The notes beneath the pieces are model-generated. The model was given only the letters and a program-made list of their open reading frames with translations, had not been told where the DNA came from and did no database searches. Below, piece by piece: positions 40,243 through 49,315 of a DNA stretch of 64,000 bases (its first letter is position 1; each line of letters starts with the position of its first letter). Location of the stretch: assembly GCF_000444875.1 (NCBI RefSeq), contig NC_021985.1:2613535-2677534 (forward strand), in the 5' to 3' direction. This DNA is from Streptomyces collinus Tu 365. GTDB lineage: Bacteria; Actinomycetota; Actinomycetes; Streptomycetales; Streptomycetaceae. The translations under genes were made by a program, and so were the position numbers.

Positions 40243-41631
40243 GTGGCGAACGACGCCAGCACCGTTTTCGACCTAGTGATCCTCGGCGGTGGTAGCGGTG
40301 GTTACGCCGCGGCCCTGCGCGGGGCGCAGCTGGGCCTGGACGTCGCCCTGATCGAGAAGGACAAGGTCGGCGGCACCTGCCTGCACCGGGGATGCATCCC
40401 CACCAAGGCCCTGCTGCACGCGGGCGAGGTCGCCGACCAGGCCCGCGAGAGCGAGCAGTTCGGCGTCAAGGCCACCTTCGAGGGCATCGACATCGCGGGC
40501 GTCCACAAGTACAAGGACGGCGTGATCTCCGGCCTGTACAAGGGCCTGCAGGGTCTCGTCGCCTCCCGCAAGGTGACGTACATCGAGGGCGAGGGCCGGC
40601 TGTCCTCCCCCACCTCCGTCGACGTGAACGGTCAGCGGATCCAGGGCCGCCACGTCCTGCTGGCGACCGGCTCCGTGCCGAAGTCGCTGCCGGGCCTGGA
40701 GATCGACGGAAACCGCATCATCTCCTCCGACCACGCCCTCGTCCTGGACCGCGTGCCGAAGTCCGCGATCATCCTGGGCGGCGGTGTCATCGGCGTCGAG
40801 TTCGCCTCGGCGTGGAAGTCCTTCGGCGCGGACGTCACGGTCGTCGAGGGCCTGAAGCACCTCGTCCCGGTCGAGGACGAGAACAGCTCGAAGCTCCTGG
40901 AGCGCGCGTTCCGCAAGCGCGGGATCAAGTTCAACCTCGGCACCTTCTTCCAGAAGGCCGAGTACACCCAGGACGGCGTCAAGGTCACCCTCGCCGACGG
41001 CAAGGAGTTCGAGGCCGAGGTCCTGCTCGTCGCCGTCGGCCGCGGCCCGGTCTCCCAGGGCCTCGGCTACGAGGAGCAGGGTGTCGCCATGGACCGCGGC
41101 TACGTCCTGGTCGACGAGTACATGCGCACCAACGTTCCCACCATCTCCGCCGTCGGTGACCTCGTCCCGACGCTCCAGCTCGCGCACGTCGGCTTCGCCG
41201 AGGGCATCCTGGTGGCGGAGCGTCTGGCCGGTCTGAAGACCGTCCCGATCGACTACGACGGTGTCCCGCGGGTGACGTACTGCCACCCGGAGGTCGCCTC
41301 CGTCGGCATCACCGAGGCCAAGGCCAAGGAGATCTACGGCGCGGACAAGGTCGTCGCTCTGAAGTACAACCTTGCGGGCAACGGAAAGAGCAAGATCCTC
41401 AACACCGCGGGCGAGATCAAGCTCGTCCAGGTGAAGGACGGCGCCGTGGTCGGCGTCCACATGGTCGGCGACCGCATGGGCGAGCAGGTGGGCGAGGCCC
41501 AGCTGATCTACAACTGGGAAGCGCTGCCGGCCGAGGTCGCCCAGCTCATCCACGCCCACCCGACGCAGAACGAGGCGCTCGGCGAGGCACACCTGGCGCT
41601 GGCCGGCAAGCCGCTGCACTCCCACGACTGA
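40243..41631 (+). CDS. lpd: Dihydrolipoamide dehydrogenase (E3)
   Basis: 462 residues from the GTG at 40243, which has GGAGG 7 nt upstream. FAD-binding GGGSGGYAAALRGAQLG at the N-terminus, redox disulfide GGTCLHRGCIPTKALL (Cys-x4-Cys), NAD-binding GGGVIGVEFASAW near 180, and the dimer-interface catalytic HAHPTQNEALGEA with the His-x4-Glu pair. It re-oxidises the lipoyl groups of 2-oxoacid dehydrogenase complexes, using NAD. The E2 gene sucB starts 60 bp downstream and aceE is 3 kb away, so E1, E2 and E3 are encoded together here. Confidence 0.97.
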   Translation: MANDASTVFDLVILGGGSGGYAAALRGAQLGLDVALIEKDKVGGTCLHRGCIPTKALLHAGEVADQARESEQFGVKATFEGIDIAGVHKYKDGVISGLYKGLQGLVASRKVTYIEGEGRLSSPTSVDVNGQRIQGRHVLLATGSVPKSLPGLEIDGNRIISSDHALVLDRVPKSAIILGGGVIGVEFASAWKSFGADVTVVEGLKHLVPVEDENSSKLLERAFRKRGIKFNLGTFFQKAEYTQDGVKVTLADGKEFEAEVLLVAVGRGPVSQGLGYEEQGVAMDRGYVLVDEYMRTNVPTISAVGDLVPTLQLAHVGFAEGILVAERLAGLKTVPIDYDGVPRVTYCHPEVASVGITEAKAKEIYGADKVVALKYNLAGNGKSKILNTAGEIKLVQVKDGAVVGVHMVGDRMGEQVGEAQLIYNWEALPAEVAQLIHAHPTQNEALGEAHLALAGKPLHSHD

Positions 41632-41691
41632 CCTCCGGTCAACGGGCGCGACGACACAGACTTCCGCAATTCGTAAGGAGCAACCGAAACC

Positions 41692-43485
41692 ATGGCGGTT
41701 TCCGTAACCCTTCCGGCGCTCGGCGAGAGCGTCACCGAGGGCACTGTCACCCGCTGGCTGAAGGCCGAGGGCGAGCGCGTCGAGGCCGACGAGCCGCTGC
41801 TCGAGGTCTCGACCGACAAGGTCGACACCGAGATCCCCTCGCCCGCCGCCGGTGTGCTGGCCTCCATCAAGGTCGCCGAGGACGAGACCGTCGAGGTCGG
41901 CGCCGAGCTGGCCGTGATCGACGACGGCACGGGCGCGCCCGCTGCCGCTCCGGCCCCCGCCGCCGCCGAGGCCCCGGCTCCGGCCGCCCCGGCCGCCCCG
42001 GCGGCCGAGGCCGCCCCCGCCCCGGCTCCGGCGCCGGAGGCACCCGCCGCGCCGGCCGCCCCGGCCGGTGGCGCCGAGGGCACGGACGTGGTCCTGCCCG
42101 CGCTCGGTGAGTCCGTCACCGAGGGCACCGTCACCCGCTGGCTGAAGTCGGTCGGCGACTCCGTCGAGGCCGACGAGCCGCTGCTCGAGGTCTCCACGGA
42201 CAAGGTCGACACCGAGATCCCGGCGCCCACCTCCGGTGTGCTGCTCGAGATCGTGGTGGGCGAGGACGAGACCGCCGAGGTCGGTGCCAAGCTCGCCGTC
42301 ATCGGCGCCCCCGGTGCCGCCCCGGCCGCCGCTCCGGCTCCGGCCGCCCCGGCCCCCGCCGCCGCCCCGGCCCCCGCCGCCGCCCCGGCCCCCGCCGCCG
42401 CTCCGGCTCCGGCTCCCGCCGCGCCTGCCGCTCCGGCCCCGGCTCCGGCCCCCGTGGCCGCCGCCCCGGCCCCGGCCGCTCCGGCGCCCGCCCCGGCTCC
42501 GGTCACCCCGGCGGCCGCGCCCACCTCGCCGACCGCCACCCAGGCGACCGACGAGGGCGCCTACGTGACCCCGCTGGTGCGCAAGCTCGCCGCCGAGAAC
42601 GGCGTCGACCTGGCCGCCGTCAAGGGCACCGGCGTCGGCGGCCGTATCCGCAAGCAGGACGTCCTCGCGGCCGCCGAGGCCGCGAAGGCCGCCGCGGCCC
42701 CGGCTCCGTCCGCTGCCGCCGCCCCGGCCGCCAGGAAGGCGGCGCCCGCGCTGGAGGTCTCCTCGCTGCGCGGCCAGACCGTGAAGATGCCGCGGATCCG
42801 CAAGGTCATCGGCGACAACATGGTCAAGGCGCTGCACGAGCAGGCCCAGCTGTCGTCGGTCGTCGAGGTGGACGTCACGCGTCTGATGCGCCTGCGCGCC
42901 CAGGCCAAGGACTCCTTCGCCGCGCGCGAGGGCGTCAAGCTCTCCCCGATGCCGTTCTTCGTGAAGGCGGCGGCCCAGGCGCTGAAGGCCCACGCGGTCG
43001 TCAACGCCAAGATCAACGAGGCCGAGGGCACGATCACCTACTTCGACACCGAGAACGTCGGTATCGCGGTGGACTCCGAGAAGGGCCTGATGACCCCGGT
43101 CATCAAGCACGCCGGCGACCTCAACATCGCGGGCATCGCCAAGGCCACGGCGGAGCTGGCCGGCAAGGTCCGCGCCAACAAGATCACCCCGGACGAGCTG
43201 TCCGGCGCGACCTTCACCATCTCCAACACCGGTTCGCGCGGCGCGCTGTTCGACACGATCATCGTGCCGCCGGGCCAGGTCGCGATCCTCGGCATCGGTG
43301 CCACGGTCAAGCGTCCGGCCGTCATCGAGACCGAGGAGGGCACGGTCATCGGCGTCCGCGACATGACCTACCTGACGCTCTCCTACGACCACCGCCTGGT
43401 CGACGGCGCCGACGCGGCCCGTTACCTGACGGCCGTCAAGGCGATCCTGGAGGCGGGCGAGTTCGAGGTCGAGCTGGGCCTCTGA
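41692..43485 (+). CDS. sucB: Dihydrolipoamide acyltransferase (E2) with two lipoyl domains
   Basis: 597 residues. Two lipoyl domains (about 1-78 and 127-205) each carry the lipoylated Lys in [12 protein letters not shown]. Ala/Pro-rich flexible linkers (80-120, 205-275) connect them to an E3-binding domain ([15 protein letters not shown], about 285-320) and the catalytic core, which ends in [13 protein letters not shown] with the active-site His and Asp. The family annotation is usually SucB, but in related actinobacteria this E2 is the acetyltransferase (DlaT/AceF) shared by pyruvate and 2-oxoglutarate dehydrogenase. With lpd upstream and aceE downstream I favour the pyruvate role. LipB and LipA, 14 kb on, provide the lipoyl groups. 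Confidence 0.95.
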   Translation: MAVSVTLPALGESVTEGTVTRWLKAEGERVEADEPLLEVSTDKVDTEIPSPAAGVLASIKVAEDETVEVGAELAVIDDGTGAPAAAPAPAAAEAPAPAAPAAPAAEAAPAPAPAPEAPAAPAAPAGGAEGTDVVLPALGESVTEGTVTRWLKSVGDSVEADEPLLEVSTDKVDTEIPAPTSGVLLEIVVGEDETAEVGAKLAVIGAPGAAPAAAPAPAAPAPAAAPAPAAAPAPAAAPAPAPAAPAAPAPAPAPVAAAPAPAAPAPAPAPVTPAAAPTSPTATQATDEGAYVTPLVRKLAAENGVDLAAVKGTGVGGRIRKQDVLAAAEAAKAAAAPAPSAAAAPAARKAAPALEVSSLRGQTVKMPRIRKVIGDNMVKALHEQAQLSSVVEVDVTRLMRLRAQAKDSFAAREGVKLSPMPFFVKAAAQALKAHAVVNAKINEAEGTITYFDTENVGIAVDSEKGLMTPVIKHAGDLNIAGIAKATAELAGKVRANKITPDELSGATFTISNTGSRGALFDTIIVPPGQVAILGIGATVKRPAVIETEEGTVIGVRDMTYLTLSYDHRLVDGADAARYLTAVKAILEAGEFEVELGL

Positions 43486-43501
43486 TCGCTCATCAGGTCG
43501 C

Positions 43502-43539
43502 ACGACGCCCCGCCCGGGACTTCCCGGGCGGGGCGTCGT
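43502..43539 (+). terminator. Terminator of lpd-sucB
   Basis: 17-bp perfect stem (43502-43518 with 43523-43539) with loop actt, followed by cttcg; 17 bp after the sucB stop. One of the strongest hairpins in the window. Confidence 0.9.
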
Positions 43540-43703
43540 CTTCGTGGCGGGGGCGGCCGGAACCTCCCGGGGCGCCGGGCGCCGAACCCTCGCTCACGCC
43601 GTGTAAGTCTCGTCTCACCTGCGCCAAAGCACCCCCGCACGCCCTACCCGCGGAGCGAACCCGCCGTATTGTCTAAACGTCAGCCCTTCCCGAAGGAGCC
43701 CCC

Positions 43704-44327
43704 ATGACCGCGCCCGTCGTCCACTCGCTGCGCGAACAGATCCGCGAGCACATCGTGGAGGGAATCGTCAGCGGGCGCTGGCAGCCGGGTGAGCGGATCG
43801 TGGAGCGGCGGATCGCCACCGAGCTGGAGGTCAGCCAGACCCCGGTGCGCGAGGCGCTGCGCGAGCTGGAGTCGCTGCGGCTGATCGAGTCGGCCCCCAA
43901 CAAGGGCGTCCGGGTGCGGAACCTGACCGCGGCCGACCTGGAGGAGAGCTACCCGGTCCGGGCGGGCCTGGAGGCCATCGCGGCGGAGCTGGCGGCGGAG
44001 CGCCTCGCCGAGGACTGCTCGGCCCTGGAGCCGCACGTCCTGGCCCTCTACGAGGCCGACCGCGCCGCCGACGGCACCGGCCAGGTGCGCCACACGGTGG
44101 GCTTCCACCGGGAGCTGGTGCGCGCGGCGGACAACTCGGTGCTCCTGCACACCTGGGAGGGCCTCGGCATCGAGGTCTTCACGGCCCTGTCCATCCGCTG
44201 GCTGGGCACGGTCCAGCAGTCGTACGCGGAGGAGCACGAGGAGCTGGTGCAGGCTTTCAAGCGCCGGGACCCGCGGATCCCGGAGCTGGTGAAGGCGCAT
44301 GTGCTGGGCTGCGCCCCGCGTCCCTGA
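43704..44327 (+). CDS. GntR-family (FadR/FCD subfamily) transcriptional regulator
   Basis: 207 residues. N-terminal winged helix: LREQIREHIVEGIVSGRWQ, then VSQTPVREALRELESLRLI (recognition helix) and PNKGVRVR (wing). The C-terminal FCD-type helical ligand domain includes YPVRAGLEAIAAELAAE and HRELVRAADNSVLL; the His and Asp/Arg positions could hold a metal and a carboxylate. It lies between sucB and aceE on the same strand, so pyruvate dehydrogenase genes are likely targets, in analogy to PdhR. GAAGGAG precedes the ATG, and TATTGT at about 43668 may be its -10. Confidence 0.92.
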   Translation: MTAPVVHSLREQIREHIVEGIVSGRWQPGERIVERRIATELEVSQTPVREALRELESLRLIESAPNKGVRVRNLTAADLEESYPVRAGLEAIAAELAAERLAEDCSALEPHVLALYEADRAADGTGQVRHTVGFHRELVRAADNSVLLHTWEGLGIEVFTALSIRWLGTVQQSYAEEHEELVQAFKRRDPRIPELVKAHVLGCAPRP

Positions 44328-44398
44328 CGCGCCCGGGCACCCTTGGCACGCAGCCGAGCAGACCAGCGCTCACCTGCGGAAACCCTGATCGAACACGA

Positions 44399-44429
44399 CA
44401 CCGGGTGCCCATGTCGAAGGCACCCGGTG
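44399..44429 (+). terminator. Terminator after the gntR-type gene
   Basis: 11-bp perfect stem (CACCGGGTGCC at 44399-44409 with 44419-44429) and a 9-nt loop, then a short pyrimidine run (ctttctc). It separates the regulator from the aceE promoter. Confidence 0.7.
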
Positions 44430-44469
44430 CCGACTTTCTCGAAATCAAGAGGTTTTCGACCTCAACCCT

Positions 44470-44499
44470 TTGATCGATCATCGATCAGGGAGTTACAGT
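44470..44499 (+). promoter_or_regulatory. aceE promoter with palindromic operator
   Basis: A -35-like TTGATC (44470-44475) and -10-like TACAGT (44494-44499) are separated by 18 bp. The palindrome TGATCGATCATCGATCA (44471-44487; 8-bp arms around one base) covers the -35 and most of the spacer, the classic position of a repressor site. The adjacent GntR regulator is the natural candidate to bind it. It lies about 110 bp upstream of the aceE start codon. Confidence 0.65.
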
Positions 44500-44608
44500 C
44501 TCCGACGGACTTCCACCGAAGTCTCCCTGCCCTGTCCTGCCAAAGACCTAGGGCACCCCCGAACCCTTGACGATGAGGGAACCCCCTTCGACTGAGGAAG
44601 GCGGCGAC

Positions 44609-47311
44609 ATGACCGACCCCAACGCCATCCAGCCGAGCGCGCTCGACCAGCTCCCGGACCGCGACCCGGAGGAGACCGCCGAATGGCAGGCCTCCCTGGA
44701 CGCCGTCGCGCGGGAGGCCGGGCCGCACCGCGCCGCGTACCTGATGCGGCGCACGCTGGAACGCGCCGAGGCGGGCGGCATCGCGCTGCCGAAGCTCCTC
44801 GAGACCGACTACGTCAACACCATCCCCACCTCCGCGGAGCCGGGCCTGCCCGGTGACCCGGAGATGGAGGCCCGGATCACCGCCTGGAACCGCTGGAACG
44901 CGGCCGCCATGGTGACCCGCGGTGCCAAGCACGGCGTCGGCGGCCACATCGCCACCTTCGCCTCCGCCGCCTGGCTGTACGAGACCGGCTTCAACCACTT
45001 CTTCAAGGGCAAGGAGGGCGACGGCTCCGGCGACCAGCTGTACATCCAGGGCCACGCCTCCCCCGGCATCTACGCCCGCGCCTTCCTCGACGGCCGCCTG
45101 AACGAGGCGCACCTGGACAACTTCCGCCAGGAGGCCGGCGGCAACGGCCTGCCGTCGTACCCGCACCCGCGCCGGCTGCCCTGGCTCTGGGAGTTCCCGA
45201 CCGTCTCCATGGGCCTCGGCCCGCTGTCGGCGATCTACCAGGCGCGCTTCAACCGCTACCTCACCAGCCGCGGCATCAAGGACGTCTCCGCCTCGCACGT
45301 GTGGGCCTTCCTCGGCGACGGCGAGATGGACGAGCCGGAGTCGACGGCGGCCATCGCACTGGCCGCGCGTGAGGAACTGGACAACCTCACGTTCGTCATC
45401 AACTGCAACCTGCAGCGCCTCGACGGCCCGGTCCGCGCCAACTTCAAGATCGTGCAGGAGCTGGAGGCCCAGTTCCGCGGCGCCGGCTGGAACGTCGTCA
45501 AGACGCTGTGGGGCACCGCCTGGGACGAGCTGTTCCAGCTCGACACCACCGGCGCGCTCGTACGCCGGCTGCGCGAGGTACCGGACGCCCAGGTCCAGAC
45601 GTACCAGACGCGCAGCGCCGCCTACATCCGCGAGGACTTCTTCGGCAAGGACCCGGCGCTCGCCGAGATGGCGAAGCTGCTGAGCGACGACAAGATCCTC
45701 GAGTGCTTCCACCTCTCGCGCGGCGGTCACGAGGCCCGCAAGGTCTACGCCGCGTACAAGGCCGCCGTCGAGCACAAGGGCGCGCCGACCGTGATCCTGG
45801 CCCAGACGGTCAAGGGCCACACCCTCGGCGAGGGCTTCGCGTCGAAGAACGCCAACCACCAGATGAAGAAGCTCTCGGTGGACGAGTTCAAGGCGATGCG
45901 CGACCTGCTCGGCCTGCCGATCAAGGACAGCGACTTCACCGACGGCGTGGTGCCCTACGGTCACCCGGGCGCCGACTCCCCCGAGGTCCGCTACCTCCAG
46001 GAGCGCCGCGCGGCCCTCGGCGGCCCGGCCCCGGCCCGCCGCACCCACGCGCTGGCCCCGCTGCCCGCCCCCGCGGAGAAGGCGTTCGCCTCCTTCGACA
46101 AGGGCTCCGGCTCGCAGAACGTGGCCACCACCATGGCCTTCGTCCGTCTGGTCAAGGACCTGGTCCGCGACAAGGAGACGGGCAGGCGCTGGGTGCCGAT
46201 CGTCCCCGACGAGGCGCGCACCTTCGGCATGGAGAGCCTCTTCCCGTCCCTGGGCATCTACTCCCCCAAGGGCCAGACGTACGAGCCGGTCGACCGCGAC
46301 CAGCTCATGTACTACAAGGAGGCCAAGAACGGCCAGATCCTCAACGAGGGGATCACCGAGGCCGGTTCCATGGCCGACTTCATCGCCGCGTCCACCGCGT
46401 ACGCGACGCACGGCGAGGCGATGATCCCGTTCTACATCTTCTACTCGATGTTCGGCTGGCAGCGCACGGCCGACCAGATGTGGCAGCTCGGCGACCAGCT
46501 CGGCCGCGGCTTCCTCGTCGGCGCGACGGCCGGCCGCACGACCCTGACGGGCGAGGGCCTCCAGCACGCCGACGGCCACTCCCCGGTGATCGCGGCCACC
46601 AACCCGGCGGCGCTGTCGTACGACCCCGCGTTCGCCTACGAGATCGCGGTGATCGTCCGCGAGGGTCTGCGCCGGATGTACGGCGAGGCCAAGCCGGGCG
46701 AGGACCAGAACGTCTTCTACTACCTGACGGTCTACAACGAGCCGATGCCGCAGCCCGCGAAGCCGCAGGGCCTCGGCATCGACGAGGGCATCGTCAAGGG
46801 GCTGTACCGCTTCAACACGGCGGAGTCCGCGGGCGTGACCGTCCCGGCCAACGCCCCGCGCATCCAGTTGCTGGGCTCCGGCACGGCGATCCACTGGACC
46901 CTTGAGGCGCAGCGCATGCTCGCCGACGAGTGGGGCGTGGCCGCCGACGTCTGGTCCGCCACCTCGTGGACGGAGCTGCGCCGCGACGCGCTCGAGGCCG
47001 ACGCGGCCCTGCTGCGCGGCGAGGAGCGGCTGCCGTACGTCCGCCAGGCCCTGACCGGTGCCGAGGGCCCGGTCCTCGCGGTCTCCGACTACATGCGCCA
47101 GGTCCCGGACCAGATCGCGCAGTGGGTCGAGCAGGAGTGGTCGTCGCTGGGCGCCGACGGCTTCGGTCTGTCGGACACCCGTGAGGCCGCCCGCCGCCAC
47201 TTCGGCGTCGACGCCCCGTCGATCGTCGTCGCGGCCCTGGCCCAGCTCGCCAAGCGCGGCGAGGTCAAGGCGACGGCGGTGAAGGAAGCCCGGGAGAAGT
47301 ACGGGCTGTAG
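44609..47311 (+). CDS. aceE: Pyruvate dehydrogenase E1 component, homodimeric type
   Basis: 900 residues from the ATG at 44609, with GAGGAAG upstream. The homodimeric E1 family is recognised by VTRGAKHGVGGHIATFASAA, the thiamine diphosphate motif starting GDGEMDEPESTAA and ending FVINCNLQRLDGPV, and the C-terminal SATSWTELRRDALE region. It decarboxylates pyruvate and acetylates the lipoyl group of E2. Length agrees with E. coli AceE (about 887). Monocistronic, flanked by terminators; its promoter region contains a palindrome suggestive of repression. Confidence 0.97.
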   Translation: MTDPNAIQPSALDQLPDRDPEETAEWQASLDAVAREAGPHRAAYLMRRTLERAEAGGIALPKLLETDYVNTIPTSAEPGLPGDPEMEARITAWNRWNAAAMVTRGAKHGVGGHIATFASAAWLYETGFNHFFKGKEGDGSGDQLYIQGHASPGIYARAFLDGRLNEAHLDNFRQEAGGNGLPSYPHPRRLPWLWEFPTVSMGLGPLSAIYQARFNRYLTSRGIKDVSASHVWAFLGDGEMDEPESTAAIALAAREELDNLTFVINCNLQRLDGPVRANFKIVQELEAQFRGAGWNVVKTLWGTAWDELFQLDTTGALVRRLREVPDAQVQTYQTRSAAYIREDFFGKDPALAEMAKLLSDDKILECFHLSRGGHEARKVYAAYKAAVEHKGAPTVILAQTVKGHTLGEGFASKNANHQMKKLSVDEFKAMRDLLGLPIKDSDFTDGVVPYGHPGADSPEVRYLQERRAALGGPAPARRTHALAPLPAPAEKAFASFDKGSGSQNVATTMAFVRLVKDLVRDKETGRRWVPIVPDEARTFGMESLFPSLGIYSPKGQTYEPVDRDQLMYYKEAKNGQILNEGITEAGSMADFIAASTAYATHGEAMIPFYIFYSMFGWQRTADQMWQLGDQLGRGFLVGATAGRTTLTGEGLQHADGHSPVIAATNPAALSYDPAFAYEIAVIVREGLRRMYGEAKPGEDQNVFYYLTVYNEPMPQPAKPQGLGIDEGIVKGLYRFNTAESAGVTVPANAPRIQLLGSGTAIHWTLEAQRMLADEWGVAADVWSATSWTELRRDALEADAALLRGEERLPYVRQALTGAEGPVLAVSDYMRQVPDQIAQWVEQEWSSLGADGFGLSDTREAARRHFGVDAPSIVVAALAQLAKRGEVKATAVKEAREKYGL

Positions 47312-47325
47312 TCACACCTGGTTCC

Positions 47326-47361
47326 GCAGAAGGGGTACGGCCGATGCCGTACCCCTTCTGC
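47326..47361 (+). terminator. Terminator of aceE
   Basis: 16-bp perfect stem (47326-47341 with 47346-47361) with loop cgat, 14 bp after the stop codon. Confidence 0.9.
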
Positions 47362-47403
47362 CGTCCCCCGTGCGCTGTCAGTGGCCCCCGGCATCATGAG
47401 GGC

Positions 47404-48378
47404 ATGCGTGCCGCCCGGCTCATCAAGATGGTGCTCCTGCTCCAGTCCCGGCCCTCCATGACCGCCGCCGAGCTGGCCCGGGAGCTGGAGGTGTCGGAGC
47501 GCACGGTCACCCGGGACGCGCAGGCCCTGTCGGAGGCGGGGGTGCCGGTCTACGCCGACCGGGGGCGGGCCGGCGGGTACCGGCTGGTCGGCGGGTACCG
47601 GACCCGGCTGACCGGGCTGGCCCGGAGCGAGGCGGAGGCGCTGTTCCTGAGCGGGGTGCCGGGGGCGCTGCGGGAGATGGGCCTTCAGGACGCGGCCTCG
47701 GCGGCCCGGCTCAAGGTCGCCGCCGCCCTGCTGCCGTCCCTGCGGGACGCCCCGGACAGCGCCGCCCGGCGGTTCCACCTGGACGCGCCCGCGTGGTTCC
47801 GGGAGCCGAGGACGCCCCCTCTGCTGCCGGTGATCGCCGAGGCGGTCTGGGCGGACCGGCGGATCGCCGCCGTCTACCGGCGAGGGGACACGACCGTCGA
47901 GCGGGAGCTGGAGCCGTACGGGCTCGTGCTGAAGGCGGGCGTCTGGTACCTGTGCGCGCGGGTGCCCGGGGGCGGTGCCTTCCGTACGTACCGGATGGAC
48001 CGCTTCGACGCCGTCGAGGCCCATGAGGAGCGGTTCGCCCGTGACCCGGACTTCGACCTGCCCGCGCACTGGGCGGCGCAGGCCGAGCGGTTCGCCCGGT
48101 CGATCCTGCGCGCCGAGGTCGTCGTACGGCTGTCCCCGGCCGCGGTGCGCGGGCTGCCGCGGGTGGTCGATCCGCTCTCCGCGCGGGAGGCGCTGGCCGG
48201 CGCGGGGGAGCCGGACCGGGACGGGTGGGTCACCGTGACCCTGCCGGTGGAGTCGGAGGAGGTGGCGCACGACCAGCTGACGGCCCTCGGGCCCGAGGCC
48301 GAGGTGCTCGCGCCGCGCGGTCTGCGGGAGCGGTTCGCGCGCGACGCCGTGCGGCTCGCCGCGCTGTACGGGACATAA
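47404..48378 (+). CDS. WYL-domain transcriptional regulator
   Basis: 324 residues. N-terminal DeoR/HTH_11-type winged helix (LIKMVLLLQSRP, MTAAELARELEVSERTVTRD as the recognition helix, GRAGGYRLVGGYRT as the wing), then a WYL domain (about 135-220: REPRTPPLLPVIAEAVW, VWYLCARVPGGGAFRTYRMD) and a C-terminal WCX extension. WYL domains bind nucleic acids or nucleotides and often control DNA-damage or defence genes. ATG start at 47404. No divergent partner gene; possible target is the DUF4240 gene 56 bp downstream. Ligand unknown. Confidence 0.92.
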   Translation: MRAARLIKMVLLLQSRPSMTAAELARELEVSERTVTRDAQALSEAGVPVYADRGRAGGYRLVGGYRTRLTGLARSEAEALFLSGVPGALREMGLQDAASAARLKVAAALLPSLRDAPDSAARRFHLDAPAWFREPRTPPLLPVIAEAVWADRRIAAVYRRGDTTVERELEPYGLVLKAGVWYLCARVPGGGAFRTYRMDRFDAVEAHEERFARDPDFDLPAHWAAQAERFARSILRAEVVVRLSPAAVRGLPRVVDPLSAREALAGAGEPDRDGWVTVTLPVESEEVAHDQLTALGPEAEVLAPRGLRERFARDAVRLAALYGT

Positions 48379-48434
48379 CGATCCGCCGCACTCCACGTGC
48401 GCCCCACCGGCTCAGGCCCGATGCTGGTGGCGTG

Positions 48435-48953
48435 ATGGACGAGACGGAGTTCTGGGAGCTGATCGACGCCACCCGCGAGGCCGCCGAAGGCGACCCTGAG
48501 GAGCAGGCCGACCTGCTTCTGGACCGGCTGCTCCAGCTCGACCCGGACATGGTCCTGGACTTCGCCCGTCACTTCGAGGCCCGGTACAACCGCGCCTACC
48601 GCTGGGACCTGTGGGGTGCCGCCTGGGTGCTGCTGGACGGGGCGAGCGACGACGCGTTCGACTACTTCCGGTGCTGGCTGATCGGCCAGGGGCGGGAGGT
48701 CTTCGAGGGCGGGCTGCACGCCCCGGACACCCTGGCCGACCTGCTCGGCGACTTCGACGAGGAGATCGACGGCGACGGCGAGGAGCTGGGCTACGCGGCG
48801 GACGAGGCGTACGAGCAGCTCACCGGCACCGTCGCCCCGGACCTGGGGATCGAGCCGGCGCCCGCGGAACCGGAGGGCACACCCGTCGACTTCGAGCGGG
48901 AGGCCGTCCTCGCCGAGCTGTACCCGAAGCTGTGGGACCGCTTCAGGGGCTGA
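48435..48953 (+). CDS. DUF4240 protein
   Basis: 172 residues, very acidic. It begins MDETEFWELIDATREAAEGD, the hallmark of DUF4240, and continues with RHFEARYNRAYRWDLWGAAWV and FDYFRCWLIGQGREVFE. Members are common in Streptomyces in many copies and some are linked to contact-dependent or immunity-like contexts, but no function is established that I know of. No signal peptide. Follows the WYL regulator by 56 bp on the same strand. Its end overlaps the following convergent gene by 11 bp. Confidence 0.85.
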   Translation: MDETEFWELIDATREAAEGDPEEQADLLLDRLLQLDPDMVLDFARHFEARYNRAYRWDLWGAAWVLLDGASDDAFDYFRCWLIGQGREVFEGGLHAPDTLADLLGDFDEEIDGDGEELGYAADEAYEQLTGTVAPDLGIEPAPAEPEGTPVDFEREAVLAELYPKLWDRFRG

Positions 48954-49245
48954 CGGCGCCTTCGTGCGTCCCGCGCTGCGGGGCGGGCCGGGGCGGCGCC
49001 GCGTTGGCCCGGTCGAGCGCGGACGCGGTCGCCGCGGCCGGTCCGAGCACGACGGCGGCCACGACGCAGGCGACCGTCCACGGGCGGCGCACCGCCCGCG
49101 TCCACGACGGGTCCCGCGGCGCCCGCCGCCGCGACCGCTCCGACGGCTCCGACGGTTCCGACGGCTCGGACCCATCGACCCGCCGCTGCGTCCGCTCCTC
49201 CCGCCGCTGCGTCCGCTCGTCTCGCCGCTGCGTCCGGCCGGTCAT
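48943..49245 (-). CDS. Small basic membrane protein with N-terminal RTQRR repeats
   Basis: 100 residues. The N-terminus repeats RTQRRDE / RTQRREE / RTQRRVD, followed by a Ser-Glu-Pro run, a basic stretch and one transmembrane helix (TVACVVAAVVLGPAAATASA, about 57-77). Third-position GC is high throughout, supporting coding, but the low-complexity start calls for caution. It overlaps the DUF4240 gene end by 11 bp and lies downstream of the amidase gene on the same strand. Function unknown. Confidence 0.55.
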   Translation of the reverse strand: MTGRTQRRDERTQRREERTQRRVDGSEPSEPSEPSERSRRRAPRDPSWTRAVRRPWTVACVVAAVVLGPAAATASALDRANAAPPRPAPQRGTHEGAVSP

Positions 49246-49315
49246 CGTCTCCCCGCCTCCCGTCGGCGCGCCCCCGGGGCGCGGTGCTCGATGCCCCGAC
49301 GGTAGGGCGGCGGCC

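Noticed and set aside
40273..43503. Long minus-strand open frame opposite lpd and sucB
   Set aside because: Consists largely of Gly/Arg runs produced by the Ala/Pro linkers of the E2 gene on the other strand; no domain.
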